Assembly: GCA_910586035.1 (NCBI GenBank)
Contig: CAJUHT010000001.1
Span: 30,806-94,805 of the forward strand
Direction: 5' to 3'
Length of the DNA: 64,000 nt
From: an uncultured Christensenella sp.
Lineage (GTDB): Bacteria > Bacillota > Clostridia > Christensenellales > Borkfalkiaceae
In this document: positions 1-7,345 of the stretch, piece by piece
Numbering within the stretch: position 1 is the first letter of the stretch
How the letters are laid out: each line of letters starts with the position of its first letter
Position numbers and translations under genes: made by a program
The notes under the pieces: model-generated
Told to the model about the DNA's origin: nothing
Databases searched by the model: none
The model's input: the letters and a program-made list of their open reading frames with translations, nothing else

Positions 1-212
1 TTACGGCAGAACCCGAGGAACAGACAGAACAGCCCGTTGAAGAGGTTACGGCAGAACCCGAGGCGCAGACAGAACAGCCCGTTGAAGAGGTTACGGCAGA
101 ACCCGAGGAACAGACAGAACAGCCCGTTGAAGAGGTTACGGCAGAGCCCGAGGAACAGACCGAACAGTCCGTTGAAGAGCTTGCGGCAGAACCCGAGGAA
201 CAGACCGAACAG
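1..212 (+). repeat. 45-bp tandem repeat, about 4.7 copies
   Basis: Units start at 1, 46, 91, 136 and 181, each 45 bp with a few substitutions (the last is partial). The length is a multiple of three and the copies encode TAEPEEQTEQPVEEV, so copy number can change without breaking the frame. The array runs off the left edge, so the total number is unknown. Confidence 0.95.
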
Positions 213-251
213 ACTACCGATTATATAGACGGAGAAGAAAAAATTGATTAA
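1..251 (+). CDS. C-terminal end of an acidic repeat protein (partial)
   Basis: Only the 3' end of this gene is in the window; the reading frame begins at base 3 and stops at TAA 249-251. It encodes a 15-residue repeat, TAEPEEQTEQPVEEV, present about five times with small changes, then a short unique tail DYIDGEEKID. The protein end is rich in Glu, Pro, Gln and Thr and strongly acidic, so it is probably an unstructured linker or tail. I chose this frame because it is open to a stop just before the next gene, whose Shine-Dalgarno sequence lies inside it; another open frame (LRQNP-type) would be very basic and is probably a shadow. The 5' part and function are unknown. Confidence 0.6.
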   Translation, partial: TAEPEEQTEQPVEEVTAEPEAQTEQPVEEVTAEPEEQTEQPVEEVTAEPEEQTEQSVEELAAEPEEQTEQTTDYIDGEEKID

Positions 252-1095
252 ATTCGGACCGAGCGGCAACAGCCAAAGTTTTTACGGTATGGGGTACAAG
301 CATACCACGCAGGCGCCCGAATATCTTAATAAGTTTAATCTTGACTGCTTCGAGTATTCTTTCGGTCGCGGCGTAACAATGTCGGAAGATAAGGCTGTGG
401 AAATAGGGCAATCGTTTGCACAGGGCGGTAAGGAAATAAGCGTTCACGCGCCATACTTTATAAATTTTGCTAACCCCGCCGATGAAGCGGCTCAAAAATC
501 ATATAACTACGTGCTTACAAGTGCAAAATATTTAAAACTTTTGGGCGGTAAAAGGTTGGTTTTTCACCCCGCGGCGCAGGGCAAGGCTACGCGTGAAGAT
601 GCTGTAAAACTGACTTGCGAGCGGCTTAAAGTATTGCGCGATTACGTCTATCTTAACGGTTTCGAAGATTTATATTTCTGCCCCGAGACTATGGGCAAGC
701 TTGCGCAGATTGGCACTCTCGAAGAGGTTGTTGAGTTCTGCAAAATAGATAAAATATATCTGCCCGCAATAGACTTCGGGCATATAAATGCAAGGGAACA
801 GGGAAGTTTAAAGACGGTTGAAGATTACAGGTTGCGCCTTGAATATATGGTTGACCAATTGGGCTACGAGCGCGTAAAGCATTTCCACGTGCATTTTTCT
901 AAAATTATGTACAGCGCTAAGGGCGAGGTCAAGCATTTGACTTTTTCGGACAACGTTTTCGGACCGGAGTTCGAGCCGCTTGCCGTGGCTTTAAAGCAGT
1001 TGAAGTTAGAGCCGTATATCGTAAGCGAGTCGGACGGAACGCAAGCCGAAGACGCCGCCAAAATGAAAGAAATATACAATAGTATTGACATATAA
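244..1095 (+). CDS. nfo: Endonuclease IV-like AP endonuclease (TIM barrel)
   Basis: Probable apurinic/apyrimidinic endonuclease of the endonuclease IV / xylose-isomerase-like TIM-barrel family, which cuts DNA 5' of abasic sites using a three-zinc centre. The length of 283 residues is normal. Metal-ligand motifs are visible in order: H68 (SVHAPYF), H108 (VFHP), E148 (CPETMGK), D177 and H180 (AIDFGH), H213/H215/H217 (HFHVHFSK), H231 and E262 (SESDG). The usual Asp-x-His pair near residue 230 reads EVKH, so one ligand is changed or shifted. The start is TTG 244, chosen for the Shine-Dalgarno GGAGAAG at 231-237; it overlaps the previous stop by 8 bases. A non-repair sugar-phosphate isomerase/epimerase role is less likely but possible. 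Confidence 0.8.
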   Translation: MIKFGPSGNSQSFYGMGYKHTTQAPEYLNKFNLDCFEYSFGRGVTMSEDKAVEIGQSFAQGGKEISVHAPYFINFANPADEAAQKSYNYVLTSAKYLKLLGGKRLVFHPAAQGKATREDAVKLTCERLKVLRDYVYLNGFEDLYFCPETMGKLAQIGTLEEVVEFCKIDKIYLPAIDFGHINAREQGSLKTVEDYRLRLEYMVDQLGYERVKHFHVHFSKIMYSAKGEVKHLTFSDNVFGPEFEPLAVALKQLKLEPYIVSESDGTQAEDAAKMKEIYNSIDI

Positions 1096-1113
1096 GAATA
1101 TTTTTGGTAAAAT
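1085..1113 (+). promoter_or_regulatory. Sigma-A-type promoter before pepP
   Basis: TTGACA at 1085-1090, 17-bp spacer, TAAAAT at 1108-1113. It overlaps the end of the upstream gene and lies so close to the ATG at 1117 that the mRNA would have almost no leader. Confidence 0.55.
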
Positions 1114-1116
1114 ATT

Positions 1117-2172
1117 ATGGTAAATAATACAGCAAAAAAGCTTTTAAACGCCGTTGGCGCGAAGGCTTTGGTAACCACGCAGGAGGACTTGCGTTTCTAT
1201 TTAACTGGTTTTCAAAGCTCGTTCGGAGTGGTCGTAACCGACGAAAATTCCACGCGTTTCTATACCGACGCAAGATATTTCGAAGCGGCGACGGTCGCTC
1301 TTGCAGGTAGGGATATTCAAGTAATGGAATATCCCCGCGGAGAAAAACTTGTAGAACTTTTGCGCGGATATAACAGCTTGGGTATGCCTCTCGACAGGCT
1401 TACTGCAAGGGAATATACCGAATTCTTGCAAGGCGGATATACAATTGTCGACAGTGCAGATGCGTTTAAAAGCGCAATGGCTGTAAAGAGCCAAGCGGAA
1501 ATAGAAAATATTTCGCTTGCCTGCTCGGCTACGGATAAAGCATTTTTGCAACTGCTCGGGGAAATAAAGGAGGGGATGACGGAAAACGAAGTCGCCGCTC
1601 TGCTTGAATACTTAATGCGCAAAAACGGCGCGAGCGGCACAAGCTTTTCCACCATATGCGCGTTCGGCGCAAACGGAAGCGTTCCCCATCACGAAACGGG
1701 AACGGCTAAACTCAGGTTCGGCGACGCGGTTTTGCTTGACTTCGGCTGTAAAATAAACGGATATTGCTCCGACTGTACACGAACGTTTTTATTCGGCGAT
1801 GACGGCAAACACGCCGAGTTTAAAGATATATACGACAAGGTTTTAACTGCTCATATGCTTGTAAAGCAAAATTTCCACAGCGGAATGACGGGCAGGCAGG
1901 GGGACGCATTCGCAAGAGATTACCTCGAAACCCAAGGTTTGGCTAAGTATTTTACTCATTCACTCGGTCATAGTCTTGGAATAAATATCCACGAAAGCCC
2001 CAATCTTACGCCGTCTGACGAAAGTGTGTTTACGGACGGAATGGTCTTTTCGGACGAGCCGGGCGTGTATATAGCTGGTAAATTGGGTATAAGAATAGAG
2101 GACACGGTAACCCTTTCGGGCGGCAACGTTGTCAGTTTAACCGATTCGGATAAAAAACTTATTATTTTATAA
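1117..2172 (+). CDS. pepP: Xaa-Pro aminopeptidase (M24B family)
   Basis: Cytoplasmic metallopeptidase predicted to remove N-terminal residues preceding proline. Residues 1-125 form the creatinase-like N-domain and 130-351 the pita-bread catalytic domain. All five dinuclear metal ligands can be placed: D208 (LLDFG), D219 (SDCTRTF), H285 (HSLGHSLG), E314 (SDEPGVY) and E328 (IRIEDTV). The length of 351 residues is that of the short bacterial Xaa-Pro peptidases often found directly upstream of efp, as here (38 bp gap). No Shine-Dalgarno precedes the ATG; a consensus -35/-10 pair ends 3 bases before it. An Xaa-Pro dipeptidase is the main alternative, not separable by sequence reading. Confidence 0.9.
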   Translation: MVNNTAKKLLNAVGAKALVTTQEDLRFYLTGFQSSFGVVVTDENSTRFYTDARYFEAATVALAGRDIQVMEYPRGEKLVELLRGYNSLGMPLDRLTAREYTEFLQGGYTIVDSADAFKSAMAVKSQAEIENISLACSATDKAFLQLLGEIKEGMTENEVAALLEYLMRKNGASGTSFSTICAFGANGSVPHHETGTAKLRFGDAVLLDFGCKINGYCSDCTRTFLFGDDGKHAEFKDIYDKVLTAHMLVKQNFHSGMTGRQGDAFARDYLETQGLAKYFTHSLGHSLGINIHESPNLTPSDESVFTDGMVFSDEPGVYIAGKLGIRIEDTVTLSGGNVVSLTDSDKKLIIL

Positions 2173-2210
2173 GTCATTTCAATTACGCAAATTATAAGGA
2201 GATAATTTAT

Positions 2211-2786
2211 ATGGCATCAATTTTGGCAGGCGACATCAGAAAAGGCGTAACGTTTGAGTATAACGGCAAGGGCGTTTATACCGTAACCGAGTTCCAGCAC
2301 GTAAAGCCGGGTAAGGGCGCGGCGTTTGTAAGAACGACGCTTAAAAACGTTGTTACGGGTCAGGTTTTGTCCGACATAACCTTTAACCCCACGGCTAAGC
2401 TCGAAACGGCTCAGGTTGAAACGAGAAAGATGTCCTATTCCTATACGGACGGCGAATTCTATTATTTTATGGACCCCGAGTCGTTCGAAATGATTACGCT
2501 CAACTTCGACCAGGTTGAAGACGCTTTGAAGTATATCAAGGAAAACGACACCGTAACAATCAAATTCTTGCACGGCACTGCGTTCTCGGTAGAGCCCGAA
2601 AACTTTGTAGAGCTTAAAGTTATTGAGTGCGAGCCGGGCGTAAAGGGCAATACTGCGACCAACGCAATGAAGAATGCTAAGGTTGAAACCGAAGCTATAA
2701 TACAGGTTCCTATGTTTGTGGAAGAGGGCGACGTTATCCGTATCGATACGCGTAACGGCGAGTATATGTCGCGCGTAGGCAAATAA
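2211..2786 (+). CDS. efp: Translation elongation factor P
   Basis: EF-P binds ribosomes stalled on polyproline stretches between the P and E sites and restores peptide bond formation. The 191 residues carry the three beta-barrel domains: KOW-like N-domain with the tip loop [10 protein letters not shown], a central OB domain, and a C-terminal OB domain ending in the family signature [13 protein letters not shown]. The tip lysine that is modified in many species is K35. The start ATG follows a good Shine-Dalgarno (AAGGAGA). No modifying enzyme (EpmA/B or others) is encoded nearby, so the modification state is unknown. It is followed 6 bp later by dtd. Confidence 0.97.
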   Translation: MASILAGDIRKGVTFEYNGKGVYTVTEFQHVKPGKGAAFVRTTLKNVVTGQVLSDITFNPTAKLETAQVETRKMSYSYTDGEFYYFMDPESFEMITLNFDQVEDALKYIKENDTVTIKFLHGTAFSVEPENFVELKVIECEPGVKGNTATNAMKNAKVETEAIIQVPMFVEEGDVIRIDTRNGEYMSRVGK

Positions 2787-2792
2787 TTTTTA

Positions 2793-3230
2793 ATGAAGGC
2801 TGTTGCACAGCGCGTTAAAAACGCTTCGCTGTCCGTCGAAGGGGAGCTGATTTCTTCGATAGATAAGGGTTTGGTTGTCTTTCTGGGCGTCAAACAGGGC
2901 GACGTTGAAGCGCAAGCGGAGCGCATTGCATATAAAATTGTCAATCTGCGCGTGTTTGAGGACGCAAACGGTAAAATGAACCTTTCCGTAAAGGACGTCA
3001 GGGGCGAAGTTTTGTTGGTTTCTCAATTTACTTTGTACGGCGATTGCTCGCACGGAAACAGACCGAGTTTTACCGAGGCGGAAGCGCCTGAGAGAGCCAA
3101 CTCTCTTTACGAGCATTGCGCCGAAACTTTGAATGGGTACGGAATACTCGTAAAAAAAGGCGTGTTCGGCGCGGATATGCAGATTAAGCAGTCAAACGAT
3201 GGTCCTGTAACCATTATAATAGAGATATGA
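2793..3230 (+). CDS. dtd: D-aminoacyl-tRNA deacylase
   Basis: DTD hydrolyses D-amino acids (and glycine mischarged on tRNA-Ala) from tRNA, protecting translation. At 145 residues it has the normal length and both active-site motifs: SQFTLYGD near residue 78 and the C-terminal NDGPVTI with the cross-subunit Gly-Pro near residue 137. It begins 6 bp after efp with only a weak ribosome binding site, so it is probably translated from the same message. A 9-bp perfect hairpin follows its stop. Confidence 0.97.
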   Translation: MKAVAQRVKNASLSVEGELISSIDKGLVVFLGVKQGDVEAQAERIAYKIVNLRVFEDANGKMNLSVKDVRGEVLLVSQFTLYGDCSHGNRPSFTEAEAPERANSLYEHCAETLNGYGILVKKGVFGADMQIKQSNDGPVTIIIEI

Positions 3231-3234
3231 TAGG

Positions 3235-3254
3235 CAGGGCGAATTTTCGCCCTG
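3235..3254 (+). terminator. Hairpin after dtd (possible weak terminator)
   Basis: CAGGGCGAA at 3235-3243 and TTCGCCCTG at 3246-3254 form a perfect 9-bp stem with a 2-base gap (a slightly opened loop is likely). No T-run follows, so it may be a processing or stability element rather than a terminator. Confidence 0.4.
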
Positions 3255-3263
3255 TATTACTTT

Positions 3264-4100
3264 ATGAAGATAAGTTTTCTCGGTACGGGAGCGGCGGAGG
3301 GTGTGCCCGCAATGTTCTGCTCCTGTCAATTTTGCAACGAAATAAGAAAATCAGATTTTTCCGAGTATCGCACGCGTTCGCAGGTGCTCATCGACGGCAA
3401 ATTGTCCGTTGATTTTCCGCCCGACGCATACGCGCATTCTCTGCGCTACGGCGCGGACTATTCGTCGCTGGAATATCTGTTGGTAACGCACTCGCATATG
3501 GACCACTTTTATGCGCACGATTTTATTTTGCGCGGCTATAAGTACGCTTCCCTGATTGGTAGAAAATTGTGTATTTACGGAAACGAAGAGGTGAATAAAG
3601 TATTTTGCGAGTGCACTGCAAGGGAAATGCGCGGCGACGTAGCAGAAAATATCGAAGTTAAGGTTGTGCGTGCTTTTAAGCAATTGGTTATCGGCGATTA
3701 CCGCGTGCTTACGTTGCCCGCTAACCACGGAACGGCGGAAGAAGCGCTGTTGTACTACGTGGAAAGGCAGGGCAAAGGGTATTTGCATCTGTGCGATACG
3801 GGCGCGCTTAGCGATAAGTCCGTTGAATTTTTGGCGGAAAATAGCGCAAAAGCTGATTTGGTAACTTTCGACTGTACGTTTTTAGACGCGGTTCCACGCG
3901 CGGGTACGCGCCATATGTGTATCGAGGACAATATGGAAATAAAGCGTAGACTTATGCAAGCGGGCGTTGCCGACGGCAATACCCGATATGTGATTACTCA
4001 TTTTTCGCATAACTGCCGACCTTCGAGAGAAAGAGTGGAACAGGTAAGCGAAAGTTACGGCGTGTTGGGCGCTTACGACGGTATGACGGTGGAAATTTGA
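3264..4100 (+). CDS. PhnP-like metallo-beta-lactamase-fold hydrolase
   Basis: Metallo-beta-lactamase-fold protein of 278 residues resembling the PhnP group (cyclic phosphodiesterases). Visible are the N-terminal strand KISFLGTGAAEGVP, a Cys cluster CSCQFC at about residues 19-24 as in the PhnP structural zinc site, the metal motif THSHMDHF near residue 75, an aspartate in LCDTGAL, and a late histidine (THFSHN). PhnP cleaves 5-phosphoribosyl 1,2-cyclic phosphate, but no other phn gene is present here, so the substrate is not assigned. The ATG lacks a Shine-Dalgarno and lies 9 bases after a hairpin. The next gene starts at its stop codon, indicating translational coupling. Confidence 0.75.
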   Translation: MKISFLGTGAAEGVPAMFCSCQFCNEIRKSDFSEYRTRSQVLIDGKLSVDFPPDAYAHSLRYGADYSSLEYLLVTHSHMDHFYAHDFILRGYKYASLIGRKLCIYGNEEVNKVFCECTAREMRGDVAENIEVKVVRAFKQLVIGDYRVLTLPANHGTAEEALLYYVERQGKGYLHLCDTGALSDKSVEFLAENSAKADLVTFDCTFLDAVPRAGTRHMCIEDNMEIKRRLMQAGVADGNTRYVITHFSHNCRPSRERVEQVSESYGVLGAYDGMTVEI

Positions 4101-4102
4101 CT

Positions 4103-4642
4103 ATGCATTTTTTAAGGCATTTGCACACCGTTTGCAGACACCGCCGACAGGTAAGGCGCAACTGCTTCAAAGCGGGGCTGATATGGCTGGGGCTTACGCA
4201 CGATTTGTCTAAATTTTCTCCGCAGGAGTTTTTTGCGGGAGCTAAATACTATCAGGGCAACCGTAGCCCGCAGGCAAAGGAGAGGGAGCTTTTTGGTTAT
4301 TCTGCGGCGTGGCTTCATCACAAGGGCAGGAATAAACACCATTTTGAGTATTGGACGGACGTGGGTGCGGACGGCGCCGTTGTGTGCGTTGAAATGCCTC
4401 CCAAATATCTTGCCGAAATGATTTGCGACAGAATAGCCGCAAGCAAGGTTTACAAGGGTAAAGATTATTCAAACGATTGTCCTTTGCAATATTTTTTAAG
4501 TAGAAAGGATAAGGCGCAAATGAACGCGCAAACGGCGGAAAAACTTGAATATTTTTTAACTTTGCTTGCAGATAAGGGCGAAAAAGCAATGTTTGCGGAG
4601 TTAAAAAAATTTTTAAAAGAAAATAAGAGAAAAAAGAAGTAG
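4103..4642 (+). CDS. DUF5662-like protein of unknown function
   Basis: A 179-residue His-rich protein resembling the DUF5662 family, whose function is not known to me. Conserved-looking segments are GLTHDLSKFSPQEF near residue 30, AWLHHKGRNKHHFEYW near residue 70 and the basic C-terminal tail. The HD and HHxxxxKHH pattern suggests a metal site reminiscent of HD-type hydrolases, but this is inference. I prefer ATG 4103 over TTG 4097 because the purine-rich GGTGGA at 4089-4094 is better spaced. A strong terminator follows at once, so it is the last gene of the rightward unit that starts near the left edge. Confidence 0.7.
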   Translation: MHFLRHLHTVCRHRRQVRRNCFKAGLIWLGLTHDLSKFSPQEFFAGAKYYQGNRSPQAKERELFGYSAAWLHHKGRNKHHFEYWTDVGADGAVVCVEMPPKYLAEMICDRIAASKVYKGKDYSNDCPLQYFLSRKDKAQMNAQTAEKLEYFLTLLADKGEKAMFAELKKFLKENKRKKK

Positions 4643-4674
4643 AACAGCCGAAGCTTAAAAGCTTCGGCTGTTTT
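4643..4674. terminator. Bidirectional Rho-independent terminator
   Basis: AACAGCCGAAGC at 4643-4654 pairs perfectly with GCTTCGGCTGTT at 4661-4672 around a 6-base loop, with T-rich tails on both strands. It separates two convergent genes. Confidence 0.9.
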
Positions 4675-4678
4675 GCAA

Positions 4679-5920
4679 TTACTTGGTTCTTGCAATTTTA
4701 ACGTTGTCTTTCTTTCTGTCGCGCAGTTCCTTAACGGGGTGGTCGCCGTCCTGATAGCGGTAGTCCTTGCCCCATTTCTTTATGGCTTTTTCAATTACCA
4801 AGTGGGAGGGGTTCCTCTCGGGGTCGCCCGACATATATTTCTGATAATTGAAATATCTGTGGTCGTTGGGTATTTTTACTATATCGCGGTAATCGAGCTC
4901 GTCTGCGGTCAATGTTATTGTACTGCCCAAAACGCGCCTTATATAGTCCTTATTTCCGCCGAGTTTCAAAAGTTTGGGGAATTCACCGTTGCCGCAAACC
5001 TGTTCGAACGTCTTGTTTTCGTATTTCTTTAACAGTTTTACCGCCGCCTTTAAGTGGCTGACTTCCATTTTATAATGTTCGGTCCATATTTTCTTTATGC
5101 TTTCGTTGCTTTCGTCCTGCATAGCGGAGTAATACAGCCAGCACTCGCAGTATTCGTGCATAACCCACTGTTCAAGCCAGGTCATATTGGGGTCTTTAAG
5201 GCTTTCGTACTGCGTTACGTGCGCCTCTTCAATCATTGCTATTTCCGCATACAGCTTTCTTCCCAAGTCGTTTTTATACCATTGGGCAATGTTCATATAA
5301 TAATTCATTGTCTGTTGTTCTGCGGCGGTAATGGTGGAAGCAACTAGTTTGGTGTACAGGTCGGCTTTTTCCGCAACCATATGCGGCTTTAAATCGTCGG
5401 AAGGATAGCGGTGTTCGGCTATGGTAGGACGACCAGGCATAATTTCCGTAAATTTGCCGACAAGCACGTCCGCGTCGATTCCCTTATCCATCTTTAAAAG
5501 GTTTGCGTATCTGTAAAGGTGGTCAAAGTCCTCTAAAAGCGCAAAATTTAAGGCTTTTATATTATTTTCGTCTTTTTCGTTGCGGGCAAGCGTGGCGGTT
5601 AAATCTACGGCAAGCTGTTCGTATGCAATGGTAGTTTCGAGAATGCTCTCGTTAATAGGCTTTAAACAGCTGATGCGTTTTTGCTGTTGCTGTTCCTGAC
5701 GGCGTACAACAGCCAAAGCCTGCAATATTTCAGGCTCGTCGCAATGCCTTGCAAACTGATGCATAAACCACTGGGATTCAAACTCGGTGCCGTTCATAAG
5801 TATTACGCGCGTTTTGGTGTAGGGGGAAGTATTATCCTTGTTGTAGCTTTTAGGATACATTTTTCTGAGCGGTAAAAAATTGTTTTGTAAACTTTTGCAT
5901 TTTTCGTTTATAGGATTCAT
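4679..5920 (-). CDS. Ferritin-like (putative diiron) protein of unknown function
   Basis: A 413-residue soluble, largely helical protein with no signal peptide that I recognise only as ferritin-like. Helices carry acidic/histidine pairs typical of carboxylate-bridged diiron sites: LLEDFDHL, AMIEEAHVTQYE, MHEYCECW and MEVSHLKAA. The pattern E, ExxH, E, ExxH suits a ferritin/rubrerythrin core, but the C-terminal third (about residues 300-413, rich in charged residues) lies outside it. The start is ATG at 5920 because GGAGGC (complement of 5928-5933) precedes it by 7 bases; an upstream in-frame ATG has no such site. It stands alone between a terminator and the hxlR gene. A role in oxidative or metal stress is only a guess. 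Confidence 0.5.
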   Translation of the reverse strand: MNPINEKCKSLQNNFLPLRKMYPKSYNKDNTSPYTKTRVILMNGTEFESQWFMHQFARHCDEPEILQALAVVRRQEQQQQKRISCLKPINESILETTIAYEQLAVDLTATLARNEKDENNIKALNFALLEDFDHLYRYANLLKMDKGIDADVLVGKFTEIMPGRPTIAEHRYPSDDLKPHMVAEKADLYTKLVASTITAAEQQTMNYYMNIAQWYKNDLGRKLYAEIAMIEEAHVTQYESLKDPNMTWLEQWVMHEYCECWLYYSAMQDESNESIKKIWTEHYKMEVSHLKAAVKLLKKYENKTFEQVCGNGEFPKLLKLGGNKDYIRRVLGSTITLTADELDYRDIVKIPNDHRYFNYQKYMSGDPERNPSHLVIEKAIKKWGKDYRYQDGDHPVKELRDRKKDNVKIARTK

Positions 5921-6091
5921 TTTTTTAGCCTCCGCGTAAGTTTTTACCATTATCAAAGGTTTTTAAACGGAATAGCGAAAATTATAGATTAAACAAGTTT
6001 TGAAGCGCGCAATAAAAAATAAAACGTAAAGAATTTATTTGCATTTAAACAGTTACTAAATTTCCAAGGCGTACATATTAAAATTGATTAT

Positions 6092-6418
6092 TTATAAATG
6101 TGCTTTATAATCCGCTCCCCATTCGGACATCGCTTCGAGAATGGGTTTCAGCGATAGTCCAAGGGTAGTTAAGGAATATTCAACGCGTGGAGGAACTTCG
6201 GCAAAAACCTGCCTTTCTACAAGCCCGTCGCCCTCTAACGCGCGCAAGTCGTCCGTCAATACCTTTTTGCTTATGGCGGGAATTGTTTTAAGAAAGTCGC
6301 CGAACCGCTGTTTTCCTTTATATATTAAATTGCGGATAATTAAAAGTTTCCATTTATTGCCTATAAGTTGTACGGTGGTTGCAACAGGGCAGTCGGGCAA
6401 TTCGTCCTTAGTCAACAT
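6092..6418 (-). CDS. HxlR-family winged-helix transcription regulator
   Basis: A 108-residue HxlR/DUF24 MarR-like repressor. The family core is clear: CPVATTVQLIGNKWKLLI at the N-terminus, then RFGDFLKTIPAISKKVL for the recognition helix region, then LTTLGLSL near the C-terminus. One cysteine (C10) occupies the place of the redox-sensing cysteine found in several members. It is divergent from a cupin gene, the usual place for its target. Its own promoter is near consensus and overlaps an inverted repeat at the -35 box, which fits autoregulation (inference). Confidence 0.92.
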   Translation of the reverse strand: MLTKDELPDCPVATTVQLIGNKWKLLIIRNLIYKGKQRFGDFLKTIPAISKKVLTDDLRALEGDGLVERQVFAEVPPRVEYSLTTLGLSLKPILEAMSEWGADYKAHL

Positions 6419-6449
6419 AATAATTTACCTACCTTCAAAAATTAAATTT

Positions 6450-6477
6450 ATTATACCGAAAATTAGGTAAAAGTCAA
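6450..6477 (-). promoter_or_regulatory. Promoter of hxlR
   Basis: On the minus strand, TTGACT (complement of 6472-6477), a 16-bp spacer and TATAAT (complement of 6450-6455). A GGTAGG ribosome binding site follows before the ATG at 6418. Confidence 0.8.
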
Positions 6478-6497
6478 TAGTTTAAAAATGAAACTAT
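6477..6497. promoter_or_regulatory. Candidate HxlR operator (inverted repeat)
   Basis: ATAGTTT at 6477-6483 and AAACTAT at 6491-6497 form a perfect 7-bp inverted repeat with a 7-base spacer between the divergent genes. It touches the hxlR -35 box. A second dyad, GTTAC (6498-6502) and GTAAC (6528-6532), lies beside it. Confidence 0.45.
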
Positions 6498-6595
6498 GTT
6501 ACTAATCTATTATTTGGTAATTAAAAAGTAACGCTGTGGTATTGCTATCGCTTTTATGGTATACTTTGGCTACAATATATCACGGAGGTAATAAT

Positions 6596-6946
6596 ATGAA
6601 AAATTTTGACAAGGTAAACGTTAAGCAAGAAGCTCGGATTGAACTTCACGACGTGCTCGGTCTTACAGGCGCGGAAATAAGCATAAATACGTTGCCTGCG
6701 GGAGCAAGCGTTCCGTTCGTTCATTCGCATAAGCAAAACGAAGAGATTTATGCAGTTTTGGAAGGCAAGGGAACGGCAGAAATCGACGGGGAAAAAATCG
6801 AAGTGAGTAATGGGGATTGGTTGCGCCTTTCACCTAACGCGAAAAGACAGTTTTTTGCCTCGCCCGATACGGCATTAAAGTACATTTGTATTCAAGTAAA
6901 AGTTGGCTCTTTGGAAGGCTATACAATGTCGGATGCAATAGTTTAA
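6596..6946 (+). CDS. Cupin-domain protein
   Basis: A 116-residue single-domain cupin. The first cupin motif is intact: PAGASVPFVHSHKQNEEIYAVLEGKG gives the His, His and Glu metal ligands, written here as HSH then EE about residues 41-48; the second motif includes DWLRLSPNAKRQF. Such small cupins are often targets of HxlR-type regulators and are thought to act on small organic compounds, but the substrate is unknown. The start ATG follows GGAGGT at 6584-6589; an upstream in-frame start lacks such a site. A terminator follows directly. Confidence 0.85.
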   Translation: MKNFDKVNVKQEARIELHDVLGLTGAEISINTLPAGASVPFVHSHKQNEEIYAVLEGKGTAEIDGEKIEVSNGDWLRLSPNAKRQFFASPDTALKYICIQVKVGSLEGYTMSDAIV

Positions 6947-6952
6947 TGAAAT

Positions 6953-6982
6953 AGCGCAGTCGCTTCAACGACTGCGCTTTTA
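6953..6982 (+). terminator. Terminator of the cupin gene
   Basis: GCGCAGTCG (6954-6962) and CGACTGCGC (6969-6977) form a perfect 9-bp stem with a 6-base loop, followed by TTTT. Confidence 0.9.
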
Positions 6983-7025
6983 ACTTATTAAGGCAAAACT
7001 TAGCAAATAACAAAGCAATTTGCAT

Positions 7026-7076
7026 AGAAAAAGACACACGCAGGTGGAGCAAAAGTACGCTCTTTATGCGTGTGTC
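7026..7076 (-). terminator. Terminator of the tRNA-Gly gene
   Basis: A perfect 10-bp stem (GACACACGCA 7033-7042 with TGCGTGTGTC 7067-7076) encloses a smaller GAGC/GCTC hairpin. Read leftwards, a T-run follows it. It ends 4 bases after the tRNA CCA end. Confidence 0.75.
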
Positions 7077-7080
7077 AAAG

Positions 7081-7155
7081 TGGAGCAGGCGACGGGAGTC
7101 GGACCCGCCAAAATCAGCTTGGGAAGCTGACGCCATACCGATAGGCGACGCCTGC
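7081..7155 (-). tRNA. tRNA-Gly, anticodon CCC
   Basis: On the minus strand a complete cloverleaf with encoded CCA can be drawn: 7-bp acceptor GCAGGCG/CGCCTGC, discriminator U73 as expected for bacterial tRNA-Gly, anticodon stem TCAGC/GCTGA with loop TTCCCAA (anticodon CCC, reads GGG), and T-stem GCGGG/CCCGT with one G-U pair. Three positions are unusual: the T-loop is TCCGACT, so position 55 is C rather than U; position 15 is U and 48 is G; and the fourth D-stem pair is U-U. The D-loop GG (18-19) is kept. It is transcribed alone and has its own terminator. Confidence 0.9.
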
Positions 7156-7222
7156 ATTGACACTAATACTATAACATATAATATTAAAAAAGAAAAGTAA
7201 AAATAAAGGTTAAATAAAAATA

Positions 7223-7275
7223 TTACCGGCAATTTTTATAGGTAACCGGCAAATCTTAATGGTAGCCTGTAAAAA
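7223..7275. repeat. Three imperfect direct repeats, about 20-bp spacing
   Basis: Related sequences of the type TACCGGCAATTTTTATAGG, TAACCGGCAAATCTTAATGG and TAGCCTGTAAAAATAGTG follow one another upstream of the next promoter. They may be protein-binding sites or simply a degenerate repeat. Nothing else is recognisable in the stretch between the tRNA and the promoter at 7292. Confidence 0.4.
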
Positions 7276-7291
7276 TAGTGTGCCTTTAAAT

Positions 7292-7320
7292 TTGCTTTAA
7301 GGTTTTAAAATTACTATAAT
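7292..7320 (+). promoter_or_regulatory. Promoter of the small membrane protein gene
   Basis: TTGCTT at 7292-7297, 17-bp spacer, TATAAT at 7315-7320; a GGAGGAG ribosome binding site follows. Confidence 0.75.
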
Positions 7321-7345
7321 ATAACAGAGTGGAGGAGATGTAAAT

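Noticed and set aside
1..212. CRISPR-like repeat array
   Set aside because: The repeats are directly adjacent with no spacers and encode protein.
37..228. Open frame coding a basic LRQNPRNRQNSP-type repeat
   Set aside because: The tandem repeat is open in two frames. The acidic frame ends just behind the ribosome binding site of the next gene and has a typical linker composition, so the basic one is taken as a shadow.
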